A stretch of 64,000 bases of DNA from Malus domestica (lineage: Eukaryota > Streptophyta > Magnoliopsida > Rosales > Rosaceae). The notes under the pieces are model-generated. The model was given only the letters and a program-made list of their open reading frames with translations. It searched no databases and was not told the origin of the DNA. The stretch's first letter is position 1; each line of letters opens with the position of its first letter. Location of the stretch: positions 31,569,501 through 31,633,500 of the forward strand of contig NC_091674.1 of assembly GCF_042453785.1 (NCBI RefSeq), given 5' to 3'. Below, piece by piece: positions 35,111 through 46,287 of the stretch. A program made the translations under genes and the position numbers.

Positions 35111-35463
35111 TGTAGATTTTCTTGTTTAAAGTTTCAATGTATATTTCATGTATGTTTGTACAAGAGTGAAACGGGTATATATGAGAAGAGAGAGGGAAAA
35201 GAGATGGGAAGGATGGCTGCAGCAAGCAGTCGACAAGAAAAAAGAAGGCGTGTTGCCTACCTAATCTAAACCTTACACAAAGACATTATCCCAATTAGTC
35301 TCCTCCCTTAAATCAAGGGAAATGTGATTTACATACCCTTACCCTAAAGATTACAATGAGCCTTACTCTAGAGATTTACCCTAGGGATCACCTTGGTAGT
35401 CGACTCCATATGCAGCATCAGTAGATGCAGCATCACATAGTAGACTCCATATGTAGCATCACA
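35111..35463 (-). repeat. Copia 5' LTR
   Basis: 353 bp, aligned with 30988-31378 over its full length with scattered substitutions; ends TGTAGATT..GCATCACA on the plus strand. Confidence 0.88.
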
Positions 35464-36013
35464 ATAGTTTCATGAACATATATGTGTGGTGTGTGTGTAT
35501 TGAATCATGAAAACCCAATATATATTTGAGTCACCTCTTTATTGTTTAACAATTTTGGTGCAATAAAGAGGTTGGCTTCACTTTTAACGCTAGGAGTTGA
35601 AGAGTGCTTGCGTAAATTGAACATGTAGAGTGACGAACCACACCAATTAAAAATCATCAAAGACACTTCAAATAATTGAAAAATGAATGTAGAAACCCAG
35701 TAAATGAAGAAAAAAAAGGAACAATTTAAAGTGTGTGAATATTCCATGAACATCTTCTTATGAATTGTGAAGAAACAAACTTACAGATCAGAAAAGATAA
35801 TTAAGAGGGAGAAAATTTATTGTGCAAAGACATGTGTAATTTGAAATTGAGAGGCAATAAAAACTATTTTCTCAAGTTGGTAGTTGAGAAAATTGTAGAA
35901 ATTTTAAACGTAATTTTGGCAAGCTTCCATGATTTAATATTTTAAACGATATCTTCATCGATATCAAGATCAAGATATTTATCGACATTTCTCTAAATTT
36001 GGATTGGCTATAA
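35464..36013. other. Intergenic, no gene recognised
   Basis: An 82-codon minus-strand frame (35753-35505) is the longest but matches nothing I know. The right end abuts the TATAA duplication of the next solo LTR. Confidence 0.45.
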
Positions 36014-38551
36014 TGTCATGCTTCGATCCCGACGTACATCCAGGATCGACGCACGATGGTGAACTGAAGAGGGATGCCAGGGAATGGTGCATCGGGCAAA
36101 CAACAACCCGAATAAGCTGCAAAACTTGTGTGAGTGACAATAATGCAACGTATGTGGTAATATTAAAAACCATCCATCGATCACGGTTTATATACATCAA
36201 ATATAAAATCAAATTTTATGAGATCATAATCAAGTCACTGAAAATCCCGAAGGAGTCACCCAGCCATCCAACGGCTCGTCTGAAATAAGTCATAAAAGCT
36301 CACAACCATAAACTCATACAACATAATGAAAAGTAGGGCTAGAGCGACACAGTTCAGCCGAAGCCTACATCTCTGAAGCTATCTCAATCTAAACTCAATC
36401 CAAAGAATCAAAAAAGCAATTAATCGAGTTCCGGACCTCTCAACGGAACCATAATACCAAACGGGACTCTGGACCACTCAACAGAATCCAACCAAGATAA
36501 CGATTCCGGACCACTCAACGGAATTGCGGAGTAGAAGGGATTACAGACCTCTCAACGGAATCATGGAGTACAATGGATATTTGACCACTCAACGAAATCC
36601 AAGCTGGATACGATTTTGGACCACTCAACGGAATCGCAGAGCACGAGGGATTCTGGACCTCTCAACGGAATCTAGACGGAGTAGGGAACCGAACCACTCA
36701 ACGGAAACCCAGTTCTGGGTCACTCAACGGAACCAAGCGAGAAGGCCAACAACCATAATGTACAACAACTCAAAGAAACGAGACAAGGCACAAGTTACTA
36801 AATTTACAAAAGCTCAACAAGGCACAAATACTAAATTTAGAACGAATCAACGAAGCGGGAAATGAAACAATATCGAAGCAACAAATCCCCATCACAATGG
36901 GTTAACGGTTCACTACTAGCCCTCACATTTCATCACCACATGCCAATCATACAAATCAAACCATATTTCAAAATATACACGTCAAATCTGATTTCATAAA
37001 CATAAATCGATGACTAAGTATTAAAAATAACAATTCAGTAGAAAACATATTTATAAAACCAAGTCATAACCACACAGGATAACAATTACGAAAACAGGAT
37101 AATCACCAAATCACATATATTAAAGTCACTCACCTGGTGTCCACGCTAACGCACCCTAGCACAAGAATTGAGACGTCATGCACTATCGTCGCCTAAAACA
37201 AAGTACAAGTCCACATTTAGATTCCTTCGATAATTCATATACCCAAATAAAATCTCATATGTCCTCCACAACAACATTTAATGGGAATCAAACCGTCGTT
37301 CATAAGTAGGGTCCATGATCCTACGTCACTTGCTCCGTAAGATCCAACTATTAGATTTTCGATTCGTAAGTTTCTAAGGTCCCTAAGTATTACGTACTAT
37401 AATGTATCAAAGTTTGGTGACAATCCAATGGTTAGATCGTCGATTGCTATAATGTTCAAGTAGCGGACCTTAACGAAATTTCGCCGGATTCTGCAGATTT
37501 TGCAGATTTTCTGGGCAATCTTTAGAACTCCATATCTCACTCATTTCTTAGCCAAATTCGACCCATAATATACCAAAACGAAGCCAGAGAAGTGTAGAAC
37601 AAGACTATACCTACTTGGAGTCCAAATGGTGGCCGGAGGTGGCCGAAAAATATCCTGAAAGACGGCCGTCGGGGGGAAAAACTGGTAACTCGCAGGAATT
37701 TCTGGGCAAACTTTAAACGTTCATAAGTTTGTCAATACTCAACAAAATTGAGTGATTCAAAAATTACAATCATAGCTTGGAATGATATGAACAGATTGAT
37801 ACCTTTTTTATGGCTAATTCACCATGGTTTGACCGGAAAATAGTCTAGAAGGTCACGGGTTCGCCGGAAACTGGGCAAACTTAAAATCGTTATAACTTTC
37901 TCATTTCTCAACCAAATCACACGACCCAAACATGAAAATTTATCTAATCGACGAGAGGAATCAATTTATACCTGTTTTGAGTTCAAAAGATGGCTGAAAA
38001 ATTTCTGAATCACGCCTAGAAGTCTCGGCCCAAAACCTTGTTCTTTGAACTTGAGGTTAAGATTTGTTTTCAATGAAACAAAACTCAAAACTGGGTTTAT
38101 GGTGGTGAAAACATGCATATAATGGTGGTTTTGGTGTTCAACAAGTCAAGATTTTTTGTGATGATGGTGGCTTGTTTCACGAGAAGAAAGGGAGAGGCGA
38201 GAGAAAGAGTTAAAGAGAGTGAAGGGGTTACGGGAAAGAAGAGGAAGGAGAGAGAGGGTTCCAGAAAAGTGGGGGTGGCCCCACGTGGCACTCATCCAAA
38301 TACATCATGTGATGAATTATCAATTTACGAAAAGTACCCTTTCAAAACCTCATAAAATCTTCGTTATAATTCTGAATCACATTCTGTTTGCACCCGTGCG
38401 TTCATCTCGACGAGTACTATCCAAATATATAAAGATAAGTGAAAAAATACGTAGGGATCAAATACGCCGTAAATATAAAAGCGTCGAAACTAAGAATATG
38501 AAATATGGAATACGTAATTTAAACAGTGAAATCTGGGAACAGGATTTCACA
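36014..38551. mobile_element. Large solo LTR (2538 bp) with TATAA target duplication
   Basis: Begins TGTCATGCTTCGATCCCGAC and ends CAGGATTTCACA. Exact TATAA pentamers lie at 36009-36013 and 38552-38556. No retroelement coding sequence is inside. It contains a 36-bp tandem array, GGTGGCCGGAGG/GGCCGAAAAATATCC blocks and a CCACGTGGCACTCATCC block near its 3' part. These are shared in order with 15999-17231 and 49758-51970, suggesting one group of long Gypsy-type LTRs. Confidence 0.87.
36430..36740. repeat. Tandem array inside the solo LTR, about nine 36-bp units
   Basis: The core GGACCACTCAACGGAATC (CT/CA variants) recurs at about 36437, 36475, 36513, 36549, 36585, 36621, 36658, 36693 and 36721, that is every 35-38 bp with a shorter last unit. 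Confidence 0.85.
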
Positions 38552-39805
38552 TATAATGTCTATCAAAACCAAAACTTAAATCCTTGATGGTGGTTGGTGG
38601 TGGCAATGGTGAAAACAGTATGCGGTGACGGCGATAGATGTTTTGCGGTGGTAGTGGCCACTCATTATTTAGTTGTTTTGTATTTTTATTATTATTTTTT
38701 GCTTATAAGCTCTTACTCATGAAAATTTGGAAATAACGATTATTTACATCGAATTTAAACTTGGAACTTGAAGGTGCCAAATTCCAAGATTATTTTCACG
38801 CAAAAATTTTATATTTCTATGTTTGTAAATCCAAACAAGGGAATTTGAGAAGTCTAGTGATTTTTTGTTTTATGGATTAACAAACTTATCAAAAGTTAGG
38901 TGCCAATAAATGGAACATTTGTTTTTTTTGGAAATACTAATTAAACACACTTTTTTTTTTCCTTCCACATATCCCTTCTTAATATTGTTTGTTTGGTTTA
39001 TTCAATTCAATGTATTAGATTTTTCCTTCTCTATGCTCAATAACGGTTTGGATACATTATGATAGACAATTGAATGATCCAAACTTAGCAAAATGCGAGT
39101 TGATGTGCAGTATCTTGACGTTCTAGTTTCCAATTCAAAGTATAATACTTTGTTTGGATTAGAAAATTTAAAATTAGTAAGGAATTTTAAAACGACGGAA
39201 ATTGAAATGACAAAATTTTATTGTCTATAATTTGTGAATTTTCTTATTTGGCCAACCTAAAAGAATAATGGAATTTGAATACGTAATTTGATATTTTTAA
39301 ACTCTAACTCATAAAAATTTAGAAATGATACATATTTACATGAAATTTAAACTTTGGAATTGAGGGTCTCAAATTTTAAGTTTTTTTTCCACGTGAAAAT
39401 TCTAAATTCTAAATTTCTATGTTTATGAATCTAAATAAGGAAATTGATGTATATCAATTTATAAATTCTGACTTTTATCAAAATTTCTAGTTCAATTGGT
39501 GTAAGGTTAAACTTTGTGTTCCTTCAGCTTTGAGGTTTTTGTCCCACTTTTTGGTGTTTACAAATGTTTATAAGGAACTAATATCCGCACACCTTTTTTC
39601 TTCTCCCACGCAATCCTGTTTACGTAAATAAACAAAAATGTGTAGAAGAAAAAAAGATGTGCAAAAATCAATTTCCTGATCAATGTTAATATAACCATAC
39701 ACAATCAAACTGGAAAACTTTTCTTGGTGGTCTATCGAATTCGGCATTCTTGTTATATTGACTACAATTTTTCATCAACATAGGCTGAGTTTGCACAAAC
39801 TAAAT
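38552..39805. repeat. AT-rich intergenic DNA with a diverged direct repeat
   Basis: Segments 38700-38845 and 39290-39435 are related (ACTCATRAAAATTTRGAAAT, TTTACATSRAATTTAAACTT, TTTCTATGTTTRTRAATC). No gene is recognised. Confidence 0.55.
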
Positions 39806-39814
39806 TTATTTTTA

Positions 39815-41074
39815 GGGTTTTTATCACAAATGATTTCTAAAATTGACCTTCACAATTAAGATGGTCCTTGAAAATAAAAATCAATCAATGTTGTCCTTAA
39901 AAATACAAGCAAATCAATGTGGTCATTCCATCACAATTCTGTTAAAAATTCTGTTAAGTGCTGATGTGGCACATAAATGGGTCCCATAAGACCTCTTTAT
40001 CACAAATGGTCATTGAAATTAACCCGCGACATCAAAATGGTCTCTGAAATTGACCTGCGACATCAAAATGGTTCATGAAATTGAAAATTGATCAATGTAG
40101 TCCCATAAGTAAGTGTCCCAAATCAATGTAGTAATTCCGTCAGAATTCTGTCAAAAATTCTATTATGTGCTGATGTAACACAAATGGATCACACAAGTCT
40201 AATTAAATTTTAAAAAAAAATTACAAATAAGTTTAATAATTTAGTAGTTAAGCAGAAGTTGTGAACCCAAAAACCCAGTCCTGTAATCACATTCGATCCG
40301 AGTCCACATTCTTCTACCTCATTCGTTGTCTATTCTCTAAAAAAAAAATCTCAATACATCCATCTTTACACACTTCGATACACTTCACCTAGATCGAGAT
40401 CACCTTTGGTGATGGTATGACTGATTGGCAACGACTTTTGAGGCATCAACGTTAACATTTAGGCGATCAACATCCTCACAACCTTAATCTTGGAGAGCTT
40501 GTTCGGCATTTCCCTGGTGGTCTGGTGACTCAAAGAACGGCGAGGTCTGCCTTGAGATAATGAGGTTATAACCGAGGTGCGTATATTGTTGATTGGAAAC
40601 TAGTTCCAAACCCCTCTTAGGCCTTGGTTAAGCCTTGTGCCTTTAAGAATTTATGGAAGGGATCTCTCTTCGGAGTAGGTCCTAGTATAAGAAAAAAAAA
40701 TTCATTGTGCAAAATTGTGGCAGAAGGATTATGTTGAATTTATAGAACAAAAAATTTTACAAAATTATGGCAAAAAGATCATATTAATTTGTGACTCCTA
40801 TTTTCAAAGACTACATCCATCGATTTTCAATTTTAGGAACCATCTTGATGGTGTGGGTCAATTTCAGGAACCATTTATGATAAAAACCTGTAAATCTTGT
40901 AGGGCCCATTTATGTGCCACATCAGCACTTAGCAAAATTTTTAACAAGATTGTGACGGAAATACCACATTAATTTGCAACATCTATTTTAAGGGATTACA
41001 TTGATTGATTTTCAATTTTAGAGACCATCTTGACAGTGAGGGTCAATTTCAAGGACCATTTGTGATAAAAACCC
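39815..41074. mobile_element. Non-autonomous Mutator-like element, 1260 bp, 9-bp TSD
   Basis: Ends GGGTTTTTATCACAAATG and its inverted copy CATTTGTGATAAAAACCC, flanked by the identical nonamer TTATTTTTA at 39806-39814 and 41075-41083. Long inverted repeats of several hundred bp contain YGAAATTGACC and CTGATGTGGCACATAAATGGG motifs, and within each arm part of the repeat is itself duplicated. The 450-bp core (about 40250-40710) has no transposase. A 9-bp duplication with long TIRs is the Mutator hallmark. Confidence 0.88.
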
Positions 41075-41318
41075 TTATTTTTATAATGTTCTTGGCTACC
41101 AAGTCATAAAAAGGTCGCAAATTGTAAGATTTTTGCTAATAATTCTGTTTGATTACATCGGTGTTTCAGAAAATGATATGATTAGGAAACACTTTTGAAA
41201 CCTATTATGCATGAACATAACAATACAGAATCTCATCCTTGTATACCTATATGCCACAACATTTATTTGGTAGGTCACAATTCATCGAGTCTACAACCGC
41301 TCTGATTTTCATGCTGAA

Positions 41319-42464
41319 TCAGTGGATGACAGGCTTGAGGGGATAAGCTCTCATCTTTGACCACTCAACAGTAGAATCAAGATCTGCATCTAATTCCCCA
41401 ACAATGCTTCTGCAACAATTGGAAGATACTGATAACTTAGAAGGGAAGTACATACATATATTTGTAGAAACTCATTCCAAATTACTTCCCTCAACCCATT
41501 GGAAACTATCGTAAATAGAATAAAAGTTTTTGACACTCACATGTTGTCACCTCTGATTATATATAACCCCAACACGAGTTGCTGAACACCCTCCTGTCGG
41601 TCAGAAATACAAGAATTTTTTTTGGGTCAAGTTGATGATTCCATAGCAAACCCGAAAATTGACTGGGAAAGATAGATAAGTAGGAAAAAAGTTGTGCCAC
41701 CAATTAAGAAATACAAGTTAACCCAGTGCCAGTGGGACAATAAAACAAATGTACGTTTTGAATATGCTGATTTGGAAACCATATGTAAACCCGAATGAGC
41801 ACGATATGTAGCAGTAGAGATGAAACACAGAAGTATTATTCAACACTTAAGATCCTCAACGTCATGAGGAAAATAATAAATGCTTAAAATTGGGAAAAAT
41901 CAGAAATACTTCGGCCTGTCAGAAAGTAGATTCCACATCCCTTTCCTTCTGTCTAATTACAAAAAAGAGTAAACAAAGATGACGCTAGAAAGGGAAGCTT
42001 GTAACAGTGAAGATGCAAACCTTTGTAGAGAAAACACGTTCATGAGATTCATCGAGAATGATATTAGTAGACTGGTCAAAGCCTTTCAAGACTCCCTGAA
42101 ATAAAAACAAAAAAATTGTTCACAAAAAACCGATTTGATTAATAAGATGTAAAAGGTACATTTGAATGTTGATAAGGCGCAGAAGGTGCATTTTCGTGTT
42201 AGTGTGTAATATACCACAATATTCCGTCCATCATTTGTGATAACTGAAATTGTTTCTGCACATAGAAATGTTGTTAAAGAGAGAGAGTTGAACTGCTCAC
42301 AGCATATATACTGCATTAATGGTGCACAAACTTGGGCTATAGGATAGAAGGATTAACTATATTCATGCATAAGAATCAAAAGCATCAATATTTGAAAAAT
42401 AATAAAGGAGAGTGAAGGATTTCATACGATCAACGAGTGACTCAAGACCAGTGCCACTCGACAT
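41319..42464 (-). CDS. LSM8: U6 snRNA-associated Sm-like protein LSm8, 98 aa
   Basis: Five coding exons: 42464-42428, 42255-42215, 42095-42021, 41593-41541 and 41409-41319. All splice sites are canonical and the frame is intact. The product begins MSSGTGLESLVDQ, has Sm1 motif VITNDGRNIVGVLKGFDQ, then NIILDESHERVFS and Sm2 motif LGLYIIRGDN, and ends KMRAYPLKPVIH. This is a near-exact match in pattern and length to plant LSm8, the subunit that makes the nuclear LSm2-8 ring, which binds the 3' oligo(U) of U6 snRNA in splicing. A non-coding first exon upstream (about 43123-43200) is joined by a 5'UTR intron (42508-43122; GTATGT donor, pyrimidine-rich TTGCAG acceptor), inferred from splice signals. 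Confidence 0.93.
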
Positions 42465-42507
42465 ATTTCTGAGTTTTCTGTGCAAGACTTGTAATGAACA
42501 AGTTTAA

Positions 42508-43122
42508 CTGCAAGAGAGAGAGATTTCAGAATCAGTAACACCCATCTAAGGGAAACAAAATCCATAAAAAACACCAAGAAATTTTTAAAGTTGGAGCCTG
42601 GAGACATTCGTTGTAGCCTTATAAGGGTAAAGGTACATAAAGGTAATTAGTATTATAGATAATCCCAAAGATCAAACCTGACACCTCCAACCCCAACCAG
42701 TCTTTACCAAGACATAATCTTTCATTTTTTCAATAACAAAAAGCCGTAATTAACATACAATACAAAATTGTAAAAAAACAAAATCTATCTTTCAATAGCA
42801 AAAGCCGTAAACCCTATACACAACAAAACTAATCTTTTCCTGATTTCAAGTTAATGCTTTCCGAAAACTAAAGCATAAGCTTGTCCCTCCTAGAAATCGA
42901 CAATTCTCAAAATCATCATTCCTATCAGTAAAGAATGAACCTGTAAAACACCCCAAAGCGCTGAAGTGTTAAGCCTTCTGCAGTTCTGCATTTCGCTTGA
43001 AAAACAAATAAATAAAATTGATACCAATTATTACAGTCGCAACCCCTAGTAGTAATACATGTTCAAGCTTGAATCACAAAGGCCAAAATACTGCAATAAC
43101 TTTTATCCGAAAGAAGACATAC
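42508..43122 (-). other. Inferred 5'UTR intron of LSM8
   Basis: On the minus strand, donor AAAG/GTATGT at 43122 and acceptor TCTCTCTCTTGCAG ending at 42508, leaving a short leader before the ATG at 42464. Splice signals only; no transcript data. Confidence 0.5.
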
Positions 43123-43592
43123 CTTTGAACAGCAAAAGATTAAACTGACTGATATTGCTGATGTCGGATAGAAGAGGGAAAGTTGAATGAAAATTGAAGA
43201 ACCAAAAAACCTAAAAGCTTAAATGCCTGGGGTTGGTTAGGATCACACTTTGTGTTACTGGGCCTGGAAGGCTCGGATGGGCCTTTGGACTCCTAACTTT
43301 AATGTTACTGTGTAAGAAAACCCGGCAAGGCCATTTGGACCCGGCAGTGGTACGGGCTTAAATAAATATTGATGATGGTATAGTAACCCTCTATTTAAAA
43401 TATTTTTTGTAGATCAATTTGATCAGATATGGCAGTTGATGGATGATATTATTAAATCACTGATGAAAAGGTTCAATCATGGCACATCATGTAATTAACA
43501 AAATATAATTTAAACAAATAACATCTTTAGCATTTTTACCAAGTAAATAACAACAAAGAGCTTACCAACAAAAGTAAAAAGTTATCCCCATC

Positions 43593-43791
43593 GGATCAGG
43601 ATCCTCTCCTGAGCCTTAAAATCTGAGCCTATTGAGTAGGTGATCGTGACCGTTGAAATTTGATCCAACGGTTACAAATAAGGAGACCTTCTAAAAGTTA
43701 TAATAATTATAACCGTTAAATTAAATTTCAACGGTCACGATCGCATGCTCAGCAGGTTCATATTTTAAGGCTCAGGAGAGGATCTTGATCC
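43593..43791. repeat. Foldback MITE, about 199 bp
   Basis: The left arm GGATCAGGATCCTCTCCTGA (continuing GCCTTAAAATCTGA) is the near-perfect inverse of the right arm. Pairing continues to the centre through CGTGACCGTTGAAATTT / AAATTTCAACGGTCACG. ATC flanks both sides as a possible 3-bp duplication. Confidence 0.8.
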
Positions 43792-44218
43792 ATCCCCACC
43801 CACCTTCTCCCTCCTTGGTAACACTAACTGAATAATTAAGTTAATACATATTCTTATTCCGACCACAATGTCATATGAACTATGAAGTGTGGCAAAAAAG
43901 AAAGATATGAACTATGAAGTTACATGTAAATTTAAATGAGTAGAAACTGTTCATGGTATGACAACAACATAAATTTTTCGTGTGTCCAAAATATGGGACA
44001 ATACATCACATATCATTATACAGTTGAAGAAAATATTTTTTTTTTCAAGTGTTTCTCTAATTGTATAATTACATTTGGCGTATTGGACTATGTTATGAAT
44101 ACATTGTAAAATCTCTCACAATAACAATATTGTTTAAGAAACAGGGACCCACCGACAACATAACCTATTACCGAGCTGAGCTGGAATAAGAATCTTGACA
44201 ACTTGTAAAGTTAATATA
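43792..44218. other. Intergenic, no gene recognised
   Basis: AT-rich. 43970-44130 contains MITE-like words (CAATACATCACATATCATTATACA) also seen in similar form near 20820-20860. Confidence 0.4.
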
Positions 44219-44955
44219 TTGTTGGTGCAACCGCATTGCCTCCCTTCCCACGGCCTTTGACATTCCGTTGCTACTAACGATGTTAATATAATATACCGGC
44301 ATATTTGTCGATTTATCTTCTAAACTTACATGGAGCTGACAATTTTTTCTCTAAATTTTAATTTTAGTTGATTACCCTTGTGAACTTTTATAATTAGCCA
44401 ATTTCTCCCTTGAACTATAATTTTAATCGATTACCCCATTGAATTTTTATAAATAGCCAATTTCCCCCTGTGGTTAGATTTTAAAAATTTTCATCCAATT
44501 TTCCATCCATCTTTATCACGGAAACAACATATGACAATTGTATGAGGGCAAAAATGATGAAAAATTGAACGAATTTTTTTTATAAAATCTAACACTAGGG
44601 GGAAATTGGCTATTTATAAAAATTCATGGGGGTAATTGGCTAAAATTCAAGTTCAAGGGGTAATCGGCTAAAATTCAAGTTCAAAAGGAAAATTGACAGC
44701 TGCATACAAATTTAGAGGACAAATCAACAAATACCTCGTAATATACCTTTCATTGCATATTGTAATCTCATATATGGATCTTTGCCTACAATTAAACTTG
44801 GGAAAATGGAATATATTGTTGGTGCAACTGCAGTGCATTAATTCCCACGGCCTTTGACGTTCTCTTGCTCCTCGAGATGTTAATATAATATACCTTTCAT
44901 TGCATATTGTGTCTCATATATGGGTCTTTACCTACAATTAAACTGGGAAAATGGG
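44219..44955. repeat. Tandem duplication interrupted by a MULE-MITE
   Basis: The unit begins TTGTTGGTGCAAC, passes CCCACGGCCTTTGAC and TAATATAATATACC, and ends CTACAATTAAACT..GGGAAAATGG. Copy 1 is 44219-44297 plus 44748-44811, split by the insertion at 44298-44738. Copy 2 is 44817-44955 and uninterrupted, so it shows the pre-insertion site. Confidence 0.82.
44298..44738. mobile_element. Mutator-type MITE, 441 bp, 9-bp TSD
   Basis: Flanked by TAATATACC at 44289-44297 and 44739-44747. Near-terminal inverted repeats (TATTTGTCGATTTATC..CTAAAC against the inverse of GACAAATCAACAAATA) and repeated AATTGGCTA / TAGCCAATT units let the whole element fold back. The neighbouring uninterrupted duplicate confirms the empty site. 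Confidence 0.85.
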
Positions 44956-44998
44956 GGCTAAGAGTTCACAAACTAGTCTAACATTAGCTGTCACGCTG

Positions 44999-45008
44999 TT
45001 TATATAAT
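44999..45008 (+). promoter_or_regulatory. Putative TATA box of the LRR receptor-like kinase
   Basis: TTTATATAATGG about 185 bp upstream of the ATG at 45193; the intervening leader is about 150 bp. Sequence and distance only. Confidence 0.45.
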
Positions 45009-45192
45009 GGATATCTTTGCAACCCATGCCTTGCCCTCTTCGTCAAACTGTCATAAAAATTAATAAAATAACGAGGATATGACGTCCAAGCAGGCTAGAC
45101 ACAACCTGCTTGACATGATTATGTCTTACTTTCTCGATCGCCATTAATCAATCCCATGATCCATTTTCTTCATCGTCCTCCTAGTCGTCGTG

Positions 45193-46252
45193 ATGAATCT
45201 GCGTAAAACTAAAAGCGCACTAATTGTTATTGTGATGCTGATTTTATACAGAGAGAATCCATTAACATCAGCTGTGAATTTTGTTACATCTTCTTCAGAA
45301 GTTGATGAATACTACCCAGAAGAAAGAGACGCGCTGTTGAAGCTGAGAGATTCCGTAAGCTCGAACTCCAATTTGCATGGGAACTGGAGCGGTCCGCCGT
45401 GCATCAACAACAGCAGCAGATGGGCTGGTATCGCTTGTTCAAATGGGCACGTTGTTCACATTGCCCTCCAAGGAATCCAGCTGGCAGGTTCCCTTCCACC
45501 CGCATTTCTACATAACATAACTTTGTTGAGCAAACTTACCCTTTCAAACAATACTCTATCCGGCCCTCTTCCAAATCTCTCAAATCTGGTTTACTTGGAA
45601 GATGTGCTTCTGTCTTACAATTACTTCTGGGGTTCAATTCCTTTGGAGTATACTGAATTGCCTAACCTCAGAGTGCTTGAGTTGCAAGACAACTTTTTGG
45701 ATGGCAAAATTCCACCTTTTGGCCAGCCCACGCTGAGAGGATTCAATGTTTCTTATAATCATCTCGTGGGTCCAATTCCTCAAACGGGTGTGCTGCAAAA
45801 ATTCCCAATAAGCTCCTACTCTCATAACTCAAATCTTTGTGGAATTCCATTGGAGACACCATGTCCACTAGTTCCACCTCCATCTCCATCTCCGGCCATC
45901 ATTGCGCCATCTCCTTCCTCAAATATTATTCCACCCAAGAACAAGAACAATCTCCAAGTGTGGAGTGTTGCTTTGATTGCCACTGCAGCTGCGCTCGTTC
46001 CATTTATCGTCATATTTGTTTTCTTATGTTATTACGGGAAGATGCAAACAAAAGAAGCGGCAAAGGAGGAACAGGCAGGTATATATATGTACCACTTAAC
46101 TAACACCTTATAATGTTCTGTGATACTACCCTATATGTGTGTGTGAGTGTATATATAACGATTATTGGTATCGAATGCACATTAGTTGATTAAAACCTTA
46201 ATGAAATGGAATTTATCACATGAAACTGAACTGATGAACTGTTTTTCACAAC

Positions 46253-46287
<35 letters not shown>

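Larger units (their letters stand above)
30988..35463 (-). mobile_element. Ty1/Copia LTR retrotransposon, defective
   Basis: A 4.48 kb element with LTRs at 30988-31378 (3' LTR) and 35111-35463 (5' LTR), a primer binding site next to the 5' LTR and a purine tract next to the 3' LTR. The order gag, integrase, reverse transcriptase, RNase H on the minus strand defines Copia. The LTRs differ by substitutions plus roughly 40 bp of length, so the insertion is not recent. The flanking pentamers (TTTTC and ATAGT) do not match. Coding regions are broken by several frame changes. Confidence 0.88.

Noticed and set aside
36430..36740. CRISPR-like regular repeat
   Set aside because: Units are contiguous, imperfect 36-bp tandem repeats with no unique spacers, in a plant LTR.
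38113..38587. Basic ORFs of 80 and 122 codons
   Set aside because: Inside the solo LTR 36014-38551; charged residues come from a GAGA-rich tract.
45190..45192. GTG start of the receptor-like kinase
   Set aside because: Plants start at ATG; the ATG at 45193 directly follows.
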